A DNA stretch of 64,000 nt from Puccinellia tenuiflora (GCA_012064385.1 QRDG01001830.1:181142-245141); one strand, 5' to 3'; positions 45,096 through 57,589 are shown, numbered from the stretch's first letter. The notes: generated from the letters alone by a model not told the origin. Program-made: numbers and translations.

Positions 45096-45959
45096 AGACG
45101 ATAAGATCATAGAGTACCTTAACTTTTAATTAATTTGGCAGCTAGAGGTTGCATAATCAACATGTGATAAAAGGTTCATTTCCTCGAGGGTGATTCGAGG
45201 GAGTGCCTTGGTGGAGATGAGAGTTGAGAAATGGTTACTATGGGTTCAATGAGAACCGATGAAGAAAGTTTACTCTCTTACCCCTTTTATGAAAATATTC
45301 CGAGTAGTCGATGCCTTTGGGTCACTCATGTCTTTTATAAAGGAAAATTGGCTTTATGCAAAACAAATACTATACAGCTTTAGAGCCTCCGTCATCATTG
45401 GGCCTATATCGCCCTACTAAACTTGCGAGTACGTCGTACTCAGTCTCTCTTTGTTGCTTATAATTTGTTTCAGAGGAGGACGACACCGAGCACACAGGTG
45501 GTTTCTTCTTGGACATCGACAAGTAGTTCGGGGTTCCCAGGTGGCAGCTTGGGACGTTGGAACAAGCTGGCTGGGTTATGGTTATGTGTAGGCCTCTTAG
45601 GCCATATATTTGGATCTTGTTGTATTAGACAACTACCTCGCTTCCGCATGATGTACTGTTGGGTCGGTGACCCCTTTTGTGTGTAATTTGTATCTTCCTC
45701 ATATATGAGTTGCTATATGCTCTCTTCGTGTCGTAGATTCTGTGATGTGCCAGTTGTTCTGCAGTCTTGATCTCTTTATTATGCATGGTAGCTATGTCTG
45801 AGCTTATGGCATGATCGAAGTGTTGCGTGCCGATGATCCATTCCGAGCACGCCTGCCAAAGGTTTTGGCCTGGGATTGGTAAACCCAGTAACCTTCGATT
45901 GTGTAGCATGACCAGTTGCACAAAGCTTCATTGCATAGTTTTGGGGTCGGGGCGCTACA

Positions 45960-47373
45960 ATGGTACATCGGTGCCATGACATGGTGTGGATTATCCGTGA
46001 AACGACAATCTTGCACCAACAAAGTATGTCGATTTTGTTTCCATGATATTGCAGGAGGCACGGAGCGCATTATGTCGTTAAAAATCCACGAGGAGATGTT
46101 CTGGCTTGGGAACCAGTGGGGTGAGTGTTGTTATATAAACCTATATAAACTTGCAGGTTCATTGTCAGCAACATTTTACTAATTGAAAGGCCCACACGGG
46201 TGCATATATAGCCACTTGTGTTGTACATGTTGATGCCTGCAAGTGCACATGTTGTTGTAGCTAGTTTCGAAATAAGAGTTATCGAACCACGGGGAGTTGA
46301 GGAAATGGTCTTTTGCTTCTCCTTTGATTATCAAGAGAATTGTACCTCCAAGTTACTTTGATCCAAAGCAAGCAAGTGTGTGGAAAAAGGTGTTTTTGTG
46401 TTATTGGTGTTTTGAGAGAGAGTGAAAGAGTGTGAACAGTGATAGAGCAAGCAAACGTTGATGGTTATGGAAATTGCAGTAAGGCTAAAGGCGTTCTCGG
46501 GAAGTGTTGGTTCCACCCTAGCATATTATAGAGCGAAGATATTTTATATCGTTTAATATCTATTTGTTCATGTAGGAGCGAAGTCCCGAATAAGACATGT
46601 CCTGAGTCTATCAGGCAACACACCCTGCATGACCATTGCTAGCCCCGGTAAGAACCCGACAAGTGGTACCCCACCAGAGGAAGTATTTCACCCCTTCCTC
46701 TGCTTGAGTACAGGGTACGATAACCACTAAATCAATACATTAACACGAACAACCTACTTACGTCCTGAAGGCAAATATTATGCAGTTGACGTTCGCATAA
46801 TATATAGAAGTAGACGTTTACTACATGGCAAAAGGTATTAAACTAGTTGACTTCTATCTCATCTCATAATAATAAAGCTAGGGTTTCCCCATCTTCCCAA
46901 GAACTAATGAAATTACTCACAAATGAAAGCACAAGACATCATCATATTAATGCTATGAATGCAAGATGAATAATAGTATGGATACATGTGCAAATCCATA
47001 ACCACTAGTTTGGGAATTACAACGAGATAGAGGAGGGATTCGTTGGTGTAGATGAAGGATACGGTGATGGTGACGATGGAGATGGATGCCTTGGCCTCCC
47101 GGATCGCAACGGTGAAGATGGTTGCGGCCTATGTGGATTCCCCGTCCAGATCCCTTCTGGAGAAAGTTTGTGTTGACGACAAGGCGAAGGCGGTGGCATA
47201 AGGTGCGATCACCGATATGGTCGGGTGCGACGGTACCACGATTCGTTAAGATTTTTGTTTCTTTTATTTTATTTTTCTCCTTATTCTTTATTTCCAGCGA
47301 ATTGTCTTCCCACACGGAAGGCTTTAACTGCTCCTAATCAAAATATTTCATCCCATACTTGGTAAAAATACCA
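45960..47373. other. No gene recognised
   Basis: Sequence after the chromovirus. No protein-like frame with motifs. A mixed-composition segment at 46500-46760 may be an old repeat, but no partner exists in the window. Confidence 0.45.
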
Positions 47374-47383
47374 TGTATTAAAC

Positions 47384-47793
47384 GGAAATTCATCTATGCA
47401 CCCGAGCTCACATGCACCTATTTTCTTCGAGCAATTTTAAAAAATAGTAAAACATTATGAAAAAATCTGAAAAAAATTGGTGACACACACATATGAGTTT
47501 CCCACACTCGTGCAAAATTTCGGAATCAAATGACAATTTATGTGCCCTGTACAAAAAAGACAAATCAGTGTTTTCAAATTCGTGTTTTTATATCTCATTC
47601 TGACAACTGTATTTGTCTTTTTTGTACAGGGCACATAAATTGTCATTTCATTCCGAAATTTTGCACGAGTGTGGTAAACTCATATATGTATGTCACAAAT
47701 TTTTTTCAGATTTTTTTATAATGTTTTACTATTTCTAAAAATTACTCGAAAATAAGGGGAGCTGGTGCACCCGGGTGCAGAAACGCCGCCCCC
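47384..47793. mobile_element. Long-arm fold-back MITE, Mutator-like (410 bp)
   Basis: Two arms of roughly 150-180 bp (about 47395-47580 and 47605-47780) are near-perfect reverse complements around a short centre, sharing for example GACAATTTATGTGCCCTGTA and its complement. The outer word GCACCCGGGTGCA is palindromic. TGTATTAAAC occurs on both sides (47374-47383 and 47794-47803), a 10-bp direct repeat fitting the 9-10 bp target duplication of Mutator elements. Mirror frames on the two strands are an effect of the palindrome. Confidence 0.8.
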
Positions 47794-47861
47794 TGTATTA
47801 AACCGCTCTTTCATATTTTGACTACCTACGTACATAGACATAAAACTGCGCAATGGCGCGA

Positions 47862-49409
47862 TGATACGTGTCAAACGTATCTATAATTTTTTATTGATCT
47901 ATGCTTGTTTTGTGTTATTGTCACATGTTTTTACTATCTTATTACATCATTTTTAGGCATTTTATTGAACTAACATATTGACAAGATACCCAGTACCAGT
48001 TCCTTGTTTTTTGTCCTGTTTTTGTTTCAGAAAGTTACTTAAGGAAATATTCTCGAAATTGGACGAACATTTACGAGAATTTTTTATCGAATAAATGAAG
48101 ACCAGAGCCCGAAGGACAGCTCCGGGGGACCCACATAGGCCAGGGGCGGCCCCTGGCCACGCCCCCCCTTGACCCGTGGGTGGGACCCGCCCCTGCCCTG
48201 TGGGGCACCTCTCGGCTGCCTCCGACGCCTATAAAATCACCTCCAACGAAAAACCCTAAGCCCCAAAGGATTTTTCCAAATAGGATACAGAGCTCCGCCG
48301 CCATCACCAACAAGTTTCGGGGGTCAGATTTTCCTGTTCCGGCACCCTGCCGGGACGGAGATCGATCTCCGGAGCCATCTTCATCGACACCGCTGCTTCC
48401 CGTGATGAGGAGGGAGTAGTCCCTTGCCGGGGCCGAGGCTTGTACAAGTAGCTATATATGTGGTTATCTCTCTCTCCCATGATGTGATCTTCTTTGTGAT
48501 CATGAGCTTTGTTAGTATAGTTGAGTACATGATGTTTCCCTTTGTGTAATGGATATGATGATGCTCAAGTGATGTTATCTAGTATAATTTTCCAGGGTTA
48601 CCTTGTGATCGCGGTGCGAAAGTGACAGCGCGGGTGCCATGTGTGACTCTATGGATAATAGATTAGATGGATCTTCATCATGAGTTTGTTCTTTATTGTT
48701 GTTGGATTGAATAGACCGAGAGGTTTCTTGATGCTTGTGTTTAGTATAATCTCCATGGTGTGAAAGTGGCAGCGGGCATTCCGTGGATGTTAGAAAGAGA
48801 CTATTCAAGAGATAGGTTATGGTGTTTGTTAGTACTATCTTTGGATGATGAAAGTGACTGGGTTGCATTGTCCCTAGATGTGGAATATGAACTTTAAGGT
48901 GTGCTTTTGTAGCCCTACGCAATTCTCATCCTATTTTGATCCATGAAAGGATGATCTCCGAGTAACGTCTACCTTGCATGTGTTTTGTGGGAAGTATCAT
49001 GTATTTAATTGTGTTAGTGATCTGAGAGTTGCCACTAGTGAAAGTATGAATCCTAGGCCTTGTTTTCAAGCATTGAAAAACCGTTTTTAATCACTTTTTC
49101 CACTTGTTCGCTTGCCGACATTTTATTACAGAATTACAGAACCTTGTTTTACCATCCATATCACTTGCATTTTACCATCTCTTCACCGAACTAGTGCACC
49201 TATACAATTAGCAATTGAGTGTGTTGAGGACACAAGAGACTTCTTGTATATTAATTGTAAGATTGCTTGAGAGAGGATATGTTCAACCTCTTCCTCCCAT
49301 GAATCGATAAACCTTGGGTTACTCAAGGGAAATTTGCTGCTATCCTACAAATCTCTGCGCTTGGAGGCCCAACAGAGCCCAGAAGAATAGAAGCGTGTAG
49401 TAGACATCA
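47862..49409 (+). repeat. Gypsy 5' LTR (1548 bp)
   Basis: The TG start and CA end are intact. TATAAAAT at 48230-48237 sits after the GC-rich block, as in the LTR at 12513. A second half with short tandem similarity (GTGAAAGTG-like words at 48620, 48760 and 48850) is particular to this subfamily. Confidence 0.8.
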
Positions 49410-49573
49410 AGCTAATTTCTGGCGCCGTTGTCGGGAGGTTAGGTAAGCGACACTCACACTCCGGCGTCGAAGCTAGTTTCTGGCATCGTTGTTCGGGATG
49501 TGGGTGCTTCAAGGTATCTTTTTTATATATTGAAATTAAATATTTTTGTTTCTTGTTTCACTAGTTCGGCTTA

Positions 49574-50232
49574 ATGGAAGAAAACAACAACAAAATGAGA
49601 GATCTTTATAAAATTTATCTTGAAATTGGTCATGATGCTTTTGAAGAAAAAATAAAAAAAAACCTATGGAACGTTGTTTGCATAACAATCATGCTAGTAG
49701 CAATGTTATTAGTATGATTTCTTTGAATGCCATTGTTGCTAATGCTATCGAAAACTCTATGCTTGGGGATGTCGGTTTGTATGCATATGATCTTTTTAGT
49801 CCCCCAAACTTGAAGGAGGAAATTTGCTTTGATGATACTATGCCTCCTATATATGACCACTATAATGATGAATGTGATACTTTCGGTCCACCCACTATTG
49901 AGGATAAAATTTCTTATGATTACGATATGCCTCCTATTTATGACGATTACAATGATGGCTATGATAGTGCTACTCCTACTATTACTAATAAGAAGGATTT
50001 TGCTTATGTGGAGGGTACTAACACTTTTATGCATGTGGATCATGATAAGAATGCTTTATGTGATAGTTATATTGTGGAGTTTATTCATGATGGTACTGAA
50101 AGTTATTATGAGAGAGGGAAACATGTCCATAAATATCTCAATTTTCGGTTTCCTCTCTTTGTGCTGAAGGTTTTAATGTTGCTCTTGATTTGCCATCCTA
50201 TTCTAGTAGCTTTATGCTTCAATGACTGGTAG
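49574..50232 (+). pseudogene. Acidic ORF of unknown function, frameshifted at an A run
   Basis: ATG at 49574 (MEENNNKMRDLYKIYLE), then the frame is lost at the A-rich run about 49648-49662. The continuation is open to 50232. It has repeats of an Asp/Tyr-rich unit (PPIYDHYND, PPIYDDYND) and resembles neither the 217-aa ORF at 4391 nor gag. A one-base change in the homopolymer would account for the break; it could also be a sequencing error. Function unknown. Confidence 0.6.
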
Positions 50233-50265
50233 GAAATTATCTATGACGCATAAGCATGTGGTGCG

Positions 50266-52339
50266 CCATGGGTAAACTGAAAGCATCCATTTAAGCCATG
50301 GATCCACCTAACCCCTTCCATTTCCCTCCACCTAAACATCGTGGGAGTGTTAACAGTGGGACACTATATATATAGTACAAAATAGACACTCTTTACTACC
50401 TCATAACTATTTATACGTGGAAAACAAAGGAGCTAACATCAGAAACAATTGTTGTGGGTTTTTTGTTTACTAATTTAAAAGGAGATTTCTCATAAAATAT
50501 CAAGTTGTTGATGGTGTGAAAAAATACCAAGTATATCAGGTAGATGGTCATGAAAGCGCCTAATACATATATCTTATTATGGATTATATGGAAAATACTA
50601 CGGTGAACACGGTGCCATCTGCACCTGGTTGGGAATGCATTCTCCCAACATTTAAATTTTTTTAAAAAAAGTCCGTGTGTACATCTGCACATTCCTCGTA
50701 TGCGTAGAAAGTTTTGCGAAGAAATGACTTTTTACCTTGTATGCAAAAAGACAAAAATATGTCACGTTCTACTATATAGCACTAAATTTTTTCTTTTTTA
50801 CGGAGTCAAAGTAAATAGTAATTTCGTCATGAAACTCATGTGCAGGGCACATGTTTTGCATCACCTATTCATGTAAATTTTGTTTCGAATTTTTTAGACA
50901 TGTTTTTGACAGTTTTTTAACATTTCAAATAGGAGGGTGCATATACCCCCCCCATGTTCACTATATTCACCTTGGCATGTGCGTCATGTTGAAAAATGGA
51001 TGCCATATTTTGTCACATAAATGGATGAGTATCACTGGGAGACATGAAATACAAAGAGTAAAAGAGCGTAAATATTTACAAATTTGTTTAGGCAGAAGGT
51101 ATATATTCACTAGGTAATTAAAACAACATGTTATTTAGGAGCACATATCATCAAGACAATGACAAGATGCTGTCACACATGCATATGACGACTATACAAT
51201 AGATGCATGAGATGACATACTTTTAACATTCAAAAGATCATATGTTAGCAAACTATACAGGAGAAACCGATGAGAGGACTAGACACTTTCTACTGTCTCA
51301 ACGAGTACTAATAGACCAAATATTAGTTATTACCATCTTGGAATGCCCTAAAGCTAGCTATCGTTCTAATCCAACTGAGAACTATAGACTTTACTCTCAG
51401 TATTGGGTTCTATTCTTTGGTACTCGATCTTTTCAAAGATTGATACTAAAACGTTACATATGGATATCATGCTTCGTAGGAATGGAGTGAGTACAGAGGA
51501 TTAGTCACTATGATGGCCTCTTTGGTTCGTATCATCTCAAAATCACAAGAACATATAAAACACCGAACTACAACATCATCTACTTGTTGATTCCTATAAA
51601 ATTGCAAGTTGTTTGATTGATTATGGAAAGACGTAGAAATATTTCTAATAAGTTGGAGTCAATATTTGTAACAACAAAAATAGTGCAAAAGAATTATGAA
51701 AAATCCCATGGATAATTAATTTAACATCAAACAAACCTTCTTGGTAAAAATTCTAAAGATTGCAAACCATTATGAAACTAGTTTACAAAAAGCAGTAATA
51801 TGGTTACGAAATATCAAATGTAAATACTGATACATCTATAGGTCAAGTGTTGAACCTAAATTATGTGTCTTTTCGAAGAGTCGCACTAACCTAATAATTA
51901 GTAGTACATAGAGTACACATGAGTGCCTACGTAGTTTCGAGACTATTCTTAGAATTTTTGAAAACGAAAGAATAGGCAGGACTATACTTTCATGATTCTT
52001 ACAATCGTAGATAAGAGAAATTACGTTTGGTTGATCATACGGGAAATATAGAAGTCGGTAAAAAGATGATTCAAAGTAATCTTCTGTACGAATTAAATTT
52101 CTAAGGATTTTCTTATGCGCCTTTTTAAAAAAGAAGAATATCCTACGGATCAAACAATCCACACATGCAAAAAAACATAGACATATATCAGCTTCAGACT
52201 GCTAGACCACACACCCTGTGAGAAATAGAATAGTTCACCAAACCAGAATATTCCAGACTGCTAGACCACAGACCCTGTGAACGTCTTACAGGAATACGAA
52301 TAACTTACGGTAAAATGTTCAATAGCAAAATAAAGGAAC
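50266..52339. other. No gene recognised; one possible MITE at 50603-50961
   Basis: AT-rich sequence. At 50603 GTGAACACGG...TGCACC and at about 50935-50961 GGTGCA...GTTCAC are inverted and could be the ends of a ~360-bp MITE with C-rich end, but no clear flanking duplication was found. The CTAGACCACA..CCCTGTGA block is repeated at 52202 and 52262. Confidence 0.4.
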
Positions 52340-52590
52340 CACTAGTAGAAAAATAGCCTTTCGTCCCGGTTGGTTTGGGCCATTGGTCCCGGTTCCCCAA
52401 CCGGGACGAATCAATCGGGACGAATGCTCGTCCCGGTTGGGACACCAACCGGGACGAATGGGGGGGGCACGTGGCCCGGCCACAGGCAGCAGGGGCGGAG
52501 GCTTTCGTCCCGGTTCGTATTACGAACCGGGACGAAAGCCCTGGGGCTTCCGTCCCGGTTCGTAATACGAACCGGGACTATTGTCCCGTC
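52340..52590. repeat. CACTA terminal and subterminal repeats
   Basis: TIR followed by at least six alternating copies of CGTCCCGGTTGG and CCAACCGGGACGAA, able to form several hairpins. These are presumed binding sites for the TnpA-like protein. Confidence 0.8.
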
Positions 52591-52889
52591 AGATTTTACT
52601 TTTTCCAAAAATTTCAGAAAATTGTTTAAATTTATAAAATAAATAATGCTTATTCTATAATTCATAAAAATATGAATAAAATACCAAAATGTTCAGAAAA
52701 ATAAGACCTATTTAATTATGAAAAATGCATGCATGTTTAAAAAACTTAAATTAAATATTTCTTAGAACTACAAAAATGGCACTACTAGTTAAATAAGAGG
52801 AACCACTATTACACATCATCGCCACGAATATATATATTACACACATCTCATTCGTCGTCCTACATATATACATCTCTTTTACACTCTCC

Positions 52890-55800
52890 CTATTTAATTT
52901 CAACCTTACAGTAGAATTCTCCTTTCGGATCTAGGACCTCTGCAAGTAAGAATCCGGCAAATTCCTCTTGAATTGCTCGTATGCGATCGTGTGGTAGAAG
53001 GCCATCCCGCAACCGTTCGATCTAATTAAAAAAGGGTCAATATATATGAATGAAAGTAAACAGAATTGATGGCAATAAACTAAGATTATGAATATTGCAT
53101 ACGCACTTGAAGTTGTTCTAATTTTCTGCCCTTCTCACAGCACGTCTGACGAATGAACTCGCAGACGTAGTATCCACATAAATGATTCCCGCTTCCCTGG
53201 CTCAAGCACTTTACGGGAACAGAGTTCGATCAAAAAATGGTAATGGTATTGAAATAGAATCAAAGAGATGCGCGGATCTAGATAGTGGTACTTACATTTA
53301 TTGGTTGAAATGTAAGCTCCTTCGCCCATTCACCCCTAGCCCTGGCGGTGAATCGTTTCCAAGCCCTGCCCGGCAAAGAAAATAAATAAAGGAGTTATAT
53401 ATTAATTACTTGCTATCAGTAAATGAACGGAAAGTTGCCGATAATGCCATAATGATTGAAATTACCTCTGGAGGCATTCCTGCATGTCCGCCCACTTCTC
53501 AAGGGGTTTATGTAAGGAGTCCATGACTTGTACTACTCCTTTGTCAGGCATAATGATTAGCAGAATAAAGTGGAAGCTGCGCACGCATAAGTCATCAATT
53601 ATACACTTAACATCGAGAAATTAAGCGAAATAAAATATGTAGAAGACAGTAACACTTACTTGAAGTTGTAAGGAAATAATATTTCTCTTTTGACTTCGTT
53701 GAACCGTAACGCATTTACCAAGTTATTCTCGGTTTGGTCGTAAAAATCAAGGAGACTTTTTTCATGAATGGTATTTGGATCAACGAACCCAATATCATAG
53801 ATTTGTCCTCTTTTGCATTCGAGAATCTTCATTCTGCATAATTAATATAGTGATAAGTAAGATAATTATAAATGCAATGAACGAGGTGAGCTAGGTAGAG
53901 ACTTAACTACAGAAATAATACTTACAGACAATAGGCGCTGATGATAGCTTTGTCAAGGGCTTCTTGTTGGTATAACTGAAATAATTCACTAAATTCAATC
54001 ATTACGTGCTCATCTCCATGCCCGTAATGCTCGTTCTTATATCCCACGTAGATCCAATTTTCCCCTTTCTTTGAGGCTGCCATGTACCAACTATGCAATC
54101 TTCGCATTTTTGTTGGTAGATCTTTGACATGAGATTTGACGAGAGGATGCCCGTGCCGGTATTGGTATTTTGGAACTTTAGGAATTTCGTGGAATTGTAA
54201 TTGGTCTAAGTACTGAGCAATAGACAAGCCGTGAGCAGCGGCTGCTTCTCCGTACATTGCAACAAACTCAGGATCGATTTCTTTTGCCTGTGCCGCAGGT
54301 TTGCTCGACCCCACCTTGGTATCGGAAAACACTTTGAGCGGGGGGCACGATTGTTTTTGCTGTTCTCCTAGCTGGGGAACTATCTTCCGGCTTGCACTAA
54401 TACTCTTCGACCGCTGTTTATTTGCCCGAACCGACTTGAGAATAGAGCGGTCATAGTCTGGTGTCAGCTTTGGCGGGGGTTGGGCTAGATTTTTCAGCAT
54501 TTTCACGACAGCGGCATGTTCTTCTGGGGTGTCGGGGAACTCTGTTGGTTTCGCCTTCTTTGCCTTCAAGTTAGCAAACCACTTATCCGTTTCCCCTTTT
54601 GCGATCGCCTTATTTTCCTCCACCGTATAGTCATAAGGTCTCTTGGCAAGATTCTTATGAGGTACTTTTGGGAGGGGTGACCTTGAACGTTTCGGTGATC
54701 GGTTTTTATCAAACCCCAGAGTACCCACACGTGGCGCCGGAGAAGACTTACGCGGCGGCGGAGACGACTGACGCGGCGGCGAAGACGGCTGCTCTGGAGA
54801 CTGGTGAGGCGGCGGAGACGGCGCCTGAGGCGGCGGCGGTGGAGAGTGGTGAGGCGGCGGAGACGGCGCCTGAGGCGGCGGCGGTGGAGAGTGGTGAGGC
54901 GGCGGAGACGGCGCCTGAGGCGGTGGAGAGTGGTGAGGCGGCGGCGGTGGAGAGTGGTGAGGCGGCGGCGGTGGAGAGTGGTGAGGCGGCGGAGGCGGTG
55001 GAGAGTGGTGAGGCGGCGGAGGCAGCCAGTTTGGAAGCACGATGAATTCCTTTGGCCATAGAATAGTCCCTTTCTTGGCTTCTCCAAGTTCAACCACCTC
55101 CCCATCTTCACCTGCAGGGTGTTCCAGCTTCAGCTCCTCAAATCCTTTACTAACTTCATCGACCCCGACAATAGCGTAGCCATGAGGAACCGGGGAGCAA
55201 TGGAAAGTTGGTGTAGGTCCAATTGGTACGGCATAGCCGACCGCCACCTTCATGGTTATGTTGAACACTTTCACATGTAGCTCACAAGGTGTGCTCTCCG
55301 TGATATCATCCACTGGGTAGCGACGAAGAGCATCCGTCGTCAGTGCATCATCATCACGTGCCGGGACCATGCTCGAAGCCACGCTGCTTTTCCGATATGA
55401 TGGGTCGGTAGCATCGACTGCAGCTTGTACAACGTGCTGCTGAGATAGGCCGGCAGTGCCTTGCTGGCTAAGTTCGTTAATTTGATCCTGCTGCCGCTTC
55501 ATTTGATCCTGCTGCCGCTTAATTGTTTCTTCTATATTACGCAGCCGGTCTGCAGCAGCGATTGCTTCCCTTGCCTCCCTTTCCTTTCTCCTCTGATGAC
55601 TTTTATCGGGAAATATTTTCCTTTCCTCGGGAAACCCATGTTTCCACGGCTTGGAGCCTTTGGTGCCTCGTGTTCGTCCCACATGTTCTTTATTCCCAAC
55701 GGCTCGGGAAAGCTCGTCATCGTCTCTATCGGGACGGAACCGTCCCTCTTCAACATCCTTGTATGCTTTCCTAATTTCTTCGATGGGTAGTAGGGGATTA

Positions 55801-56870
55801 TCCTTGTGTCTTCTGGTATATATGCACTTTCCTTCTGCGTCCAATGTGCCCCCATGCCCGTAAAACCAATTTCTTGTCCGTTCGGTCCATCCTTCTTTTA
55901 TAGGCTCTGGAACGATCCCTTTAGCCAGCAGGTCGGCCTCAAGTTTGTCCCACTTAGGCATGGAACAGGCGTAGCCAGCAGCCCCCATAGTATGGTGGTA
56001 CTTCTTTTTAGCAGCATTTGCCTTGTTTACTGCAGACTTTAACTGAGCTTCCTCTGATTTCTTGTAATTCACAAAATCTTCCCAGTAGTCTCTTATCTTC
56101 TCATACCCGCGATCGAAATCCGGAGTTTTATCTTTCAAGATGAAGTCGGTGTACAATCTGTTCTTAAATTTGTTGAATAGCTCGGCCATCTTCTTAAGAG
56201 CCCACGCCTTGACTTTAACTACTAGAGCTTTTTTTCGGGCATCCATCTCCTCCTCATCTGGCTCCCCCTCCTCTGGATCCACCTCTGGCAACGGCAATGT
56301 GAAATTAACCATGACCTTTTGAAAAAGGCGTCTTTTGCCTTCGGGGCCGATATAGCTAACTTTAGGATCCCTTGGCTTATTCCATTCTCGGATGGTGATC
56401 GGGACGTAGTCCCTAACAATAACACCGCATTGCTTCACAAATTTTTGTCTAACATCAATTGGAGCAATGGGTTCGCCGTCTGCACCGACTTCTTCGATCC
56501 TGTAGCGGACATTGTCCTGCAACTTTTTGGTTGGGCCTCGTTTCGTCCTCACAGAGGATTTGCTCGATCCGGATGGCTAAAAGAAGAAAGACTGTTAATA
56601 TGTGTATATGGACAACAGAGGCTAAATTAATTAATATAAATATATATGCACCTCGTCGGAGTTTGTAATAATCAATGTTGCACCGGAGCCGCCGGCTTCT
56701 GCCTTGTCGGCTTCTCCCTCATCGGAGATGCCGAGTTCGGCCTCTTTCCAGGCGTTGAGAGACTCATCCCCCTCACCGGAGTCGTTCAGAAAGTGACTTG
56801 TTTCATCATCGCCGCAGATTATATCCTCGAGGATATTTTCCTCAATTTCATCTCTGCCGTGTGGTTCCAT
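52890..56870 (-). CDS. CACTA TnpA-like protein with C-terminal Ulp1-type cysteine protease, 7 exons, 1152 aa
   Basis: Exons: 56870-56652, 56576-53926, 53833-53660, 53576-53466, 53365-53296, 53208-53107, 53021-52890. All introns are GT-AG and every junction keeps frame; total 3459 bases including stop. Domains: acidic N-terminus (1-73, MEPHGRDEIEENILEDIICG), a basic plant-transposase region (~80-400), a Gln-rich coiled coil (~420-446, KRQQDQMKRQQDQINELSQQ), a DUF8039-like domain (~506-590), a Pro/His/Ser repeat of HHSPPPPP units (~590-680), a charged part, and a Ulp1/C48 peptidase fold in the last ~300 residues. The catalytic set is visible: His in FHFILLII, Asp in VMDS, Gln in LSQGSG and Cys in LCGYYVC. 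Ulp1 enzymes cut SUMO from proteins; fused versions in plant transposons have unknown targets. No break is seen. Confidence 0.85.
54760..55035 (-). repeat. Coding minisatellite for Pro/His/Ser repeats
   Basis: Tandem units of 24-45 bases, seen on the plus strand as GGCGGCGGTGGAGAGTGGTGA. They stay in frame within exon 2 of the Ulp1-fusion gene. The opposite strand and other frames are also open, which is an effect of the repeat. Confidence 0.8.
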
Positions 56871-57589
56871 AGTTTCTGCAAAATACGAAAGTTATTTTCG
56901 GAGCCGTCTCTGCCGTGTCGTTCAGAAAACTTGTAGGGATAGAATGGTACTACAAGGAAAGGCGCGCGTTGCTGCGCCTGTTGTTTCTAAGCGTCGTCAT
57001 GGTGATACATTTTTATGAACATGTGTGATTTATGCTCATCGTCGGCACTTAGGTGACTAAATCGTCGATGACCTAGCTCATCGATTTCATCCCCCGCAAC
57101 ACGGTAAAAATGTCGCGGTAAATCACTCCTCACAAAAATGAAACACTTAGCACATTCGTGGTTTGTCGAGTTTTGACTTCAATTTACATCACTAAATAAA
57201 AATCAACATCGCTACATCACTGAAATTTGCACTAGCTAAATATTACATATGCGAGGATGATCCACTAAATAAAAATCATCACAGATCAATTTTGCAATTA
57301 TCATCGGATACTTTATATACACTAACCGCTGTCACATATTTATTTATACAAATATGAAGCCTAAAATCATAAATAAATATGAAGCCTAAGCATAGGGAAC
57401 GTGGTTTTACATCTGAAGCCTCATATGTCAAAGCCATTAGTCAGCAAAAAGAGTGCCTATAAGAACGAAGTAGAAATAAATGCATTGTTCTTGCATTTAC
57501 CCTTGGTTCTATAGACAGTCTTCTTGCAAGCATAATGGACTATTCTAATCATCGGCTTGCATTAAGAACAGCAAAATCAGCTACCACTA

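Larger units (their letters stand above)
32308..45959 (+). mobile_element. Ty3/gypsy chromovirus (Tekay-type), degenerate, with nested insertions
   Basis: 5' LTR remnant 32308-33423, primer-binding site 33427-33438, leader, gag-pol 33881-38242, polypurine tract 38263-38278 and 3' LTR 38279-45959. The chromodomain after integrase marks the chromovirus branch. The 3' LTR is stretched to 7.7 kb by a solo LTR (39224-42852) and a CACTA MITE (44199-45095); without them it is ~3.1 kb. The 5' LTR has lost about its first 2 kb, so the element was cut on the left after insertion. Confidence 0.9.
38279..45959 (+). repeat. Chromovirus 3' LTR interrupted by two insertions
   Basis: LTR pieces: 38279-39223, 42853-44198 and 45096-45959, ending GGGGCGCTACA. 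The right part matches the 5' LTR remnant closely. GC-rich frames at 38900-39250 and 42840-43260 are composition effects. Confidence 0.8.
47862..50265 (+). mobile_element. Third gypsy element of the TGATACG-LTR group, 5' part only
   Basis: LTR 47862-49409 (starts TGATACGTGTCAAACG, ends TAGACATCA), tRNA-Asp type primer-binding site TGGCGCCGTTGTCGGGAG (49420-49437), leader, then an ORF start at 49574. The element fades out around 50265 with no gag, polymerase or second LTR. It shares LTR ends and layout with the elements at 1004-14112 but is a different subfamily with another coding cassette. Confidence 0.8.

Noticed and set aside
47455..47721. Two mirror frames beginning MTIYVPCTKKTN on opposite strands
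   Set aside because: Produced by the arms of the fold-back MITE.
50603..50961. MITE with GTGAACAC ends as a firm feature
   Set aside because: Ends are only roughly complementary and flanks show no convincing duplication; kept as a possibility only.
54566..55111. Frames of 103-181 codons overlapping the Ulp1-fusion exon
   Set aside because: Shadows of the Pro/His minisatellite; only the minus frame that continues to the Ulp1 domain has domains and splice support.
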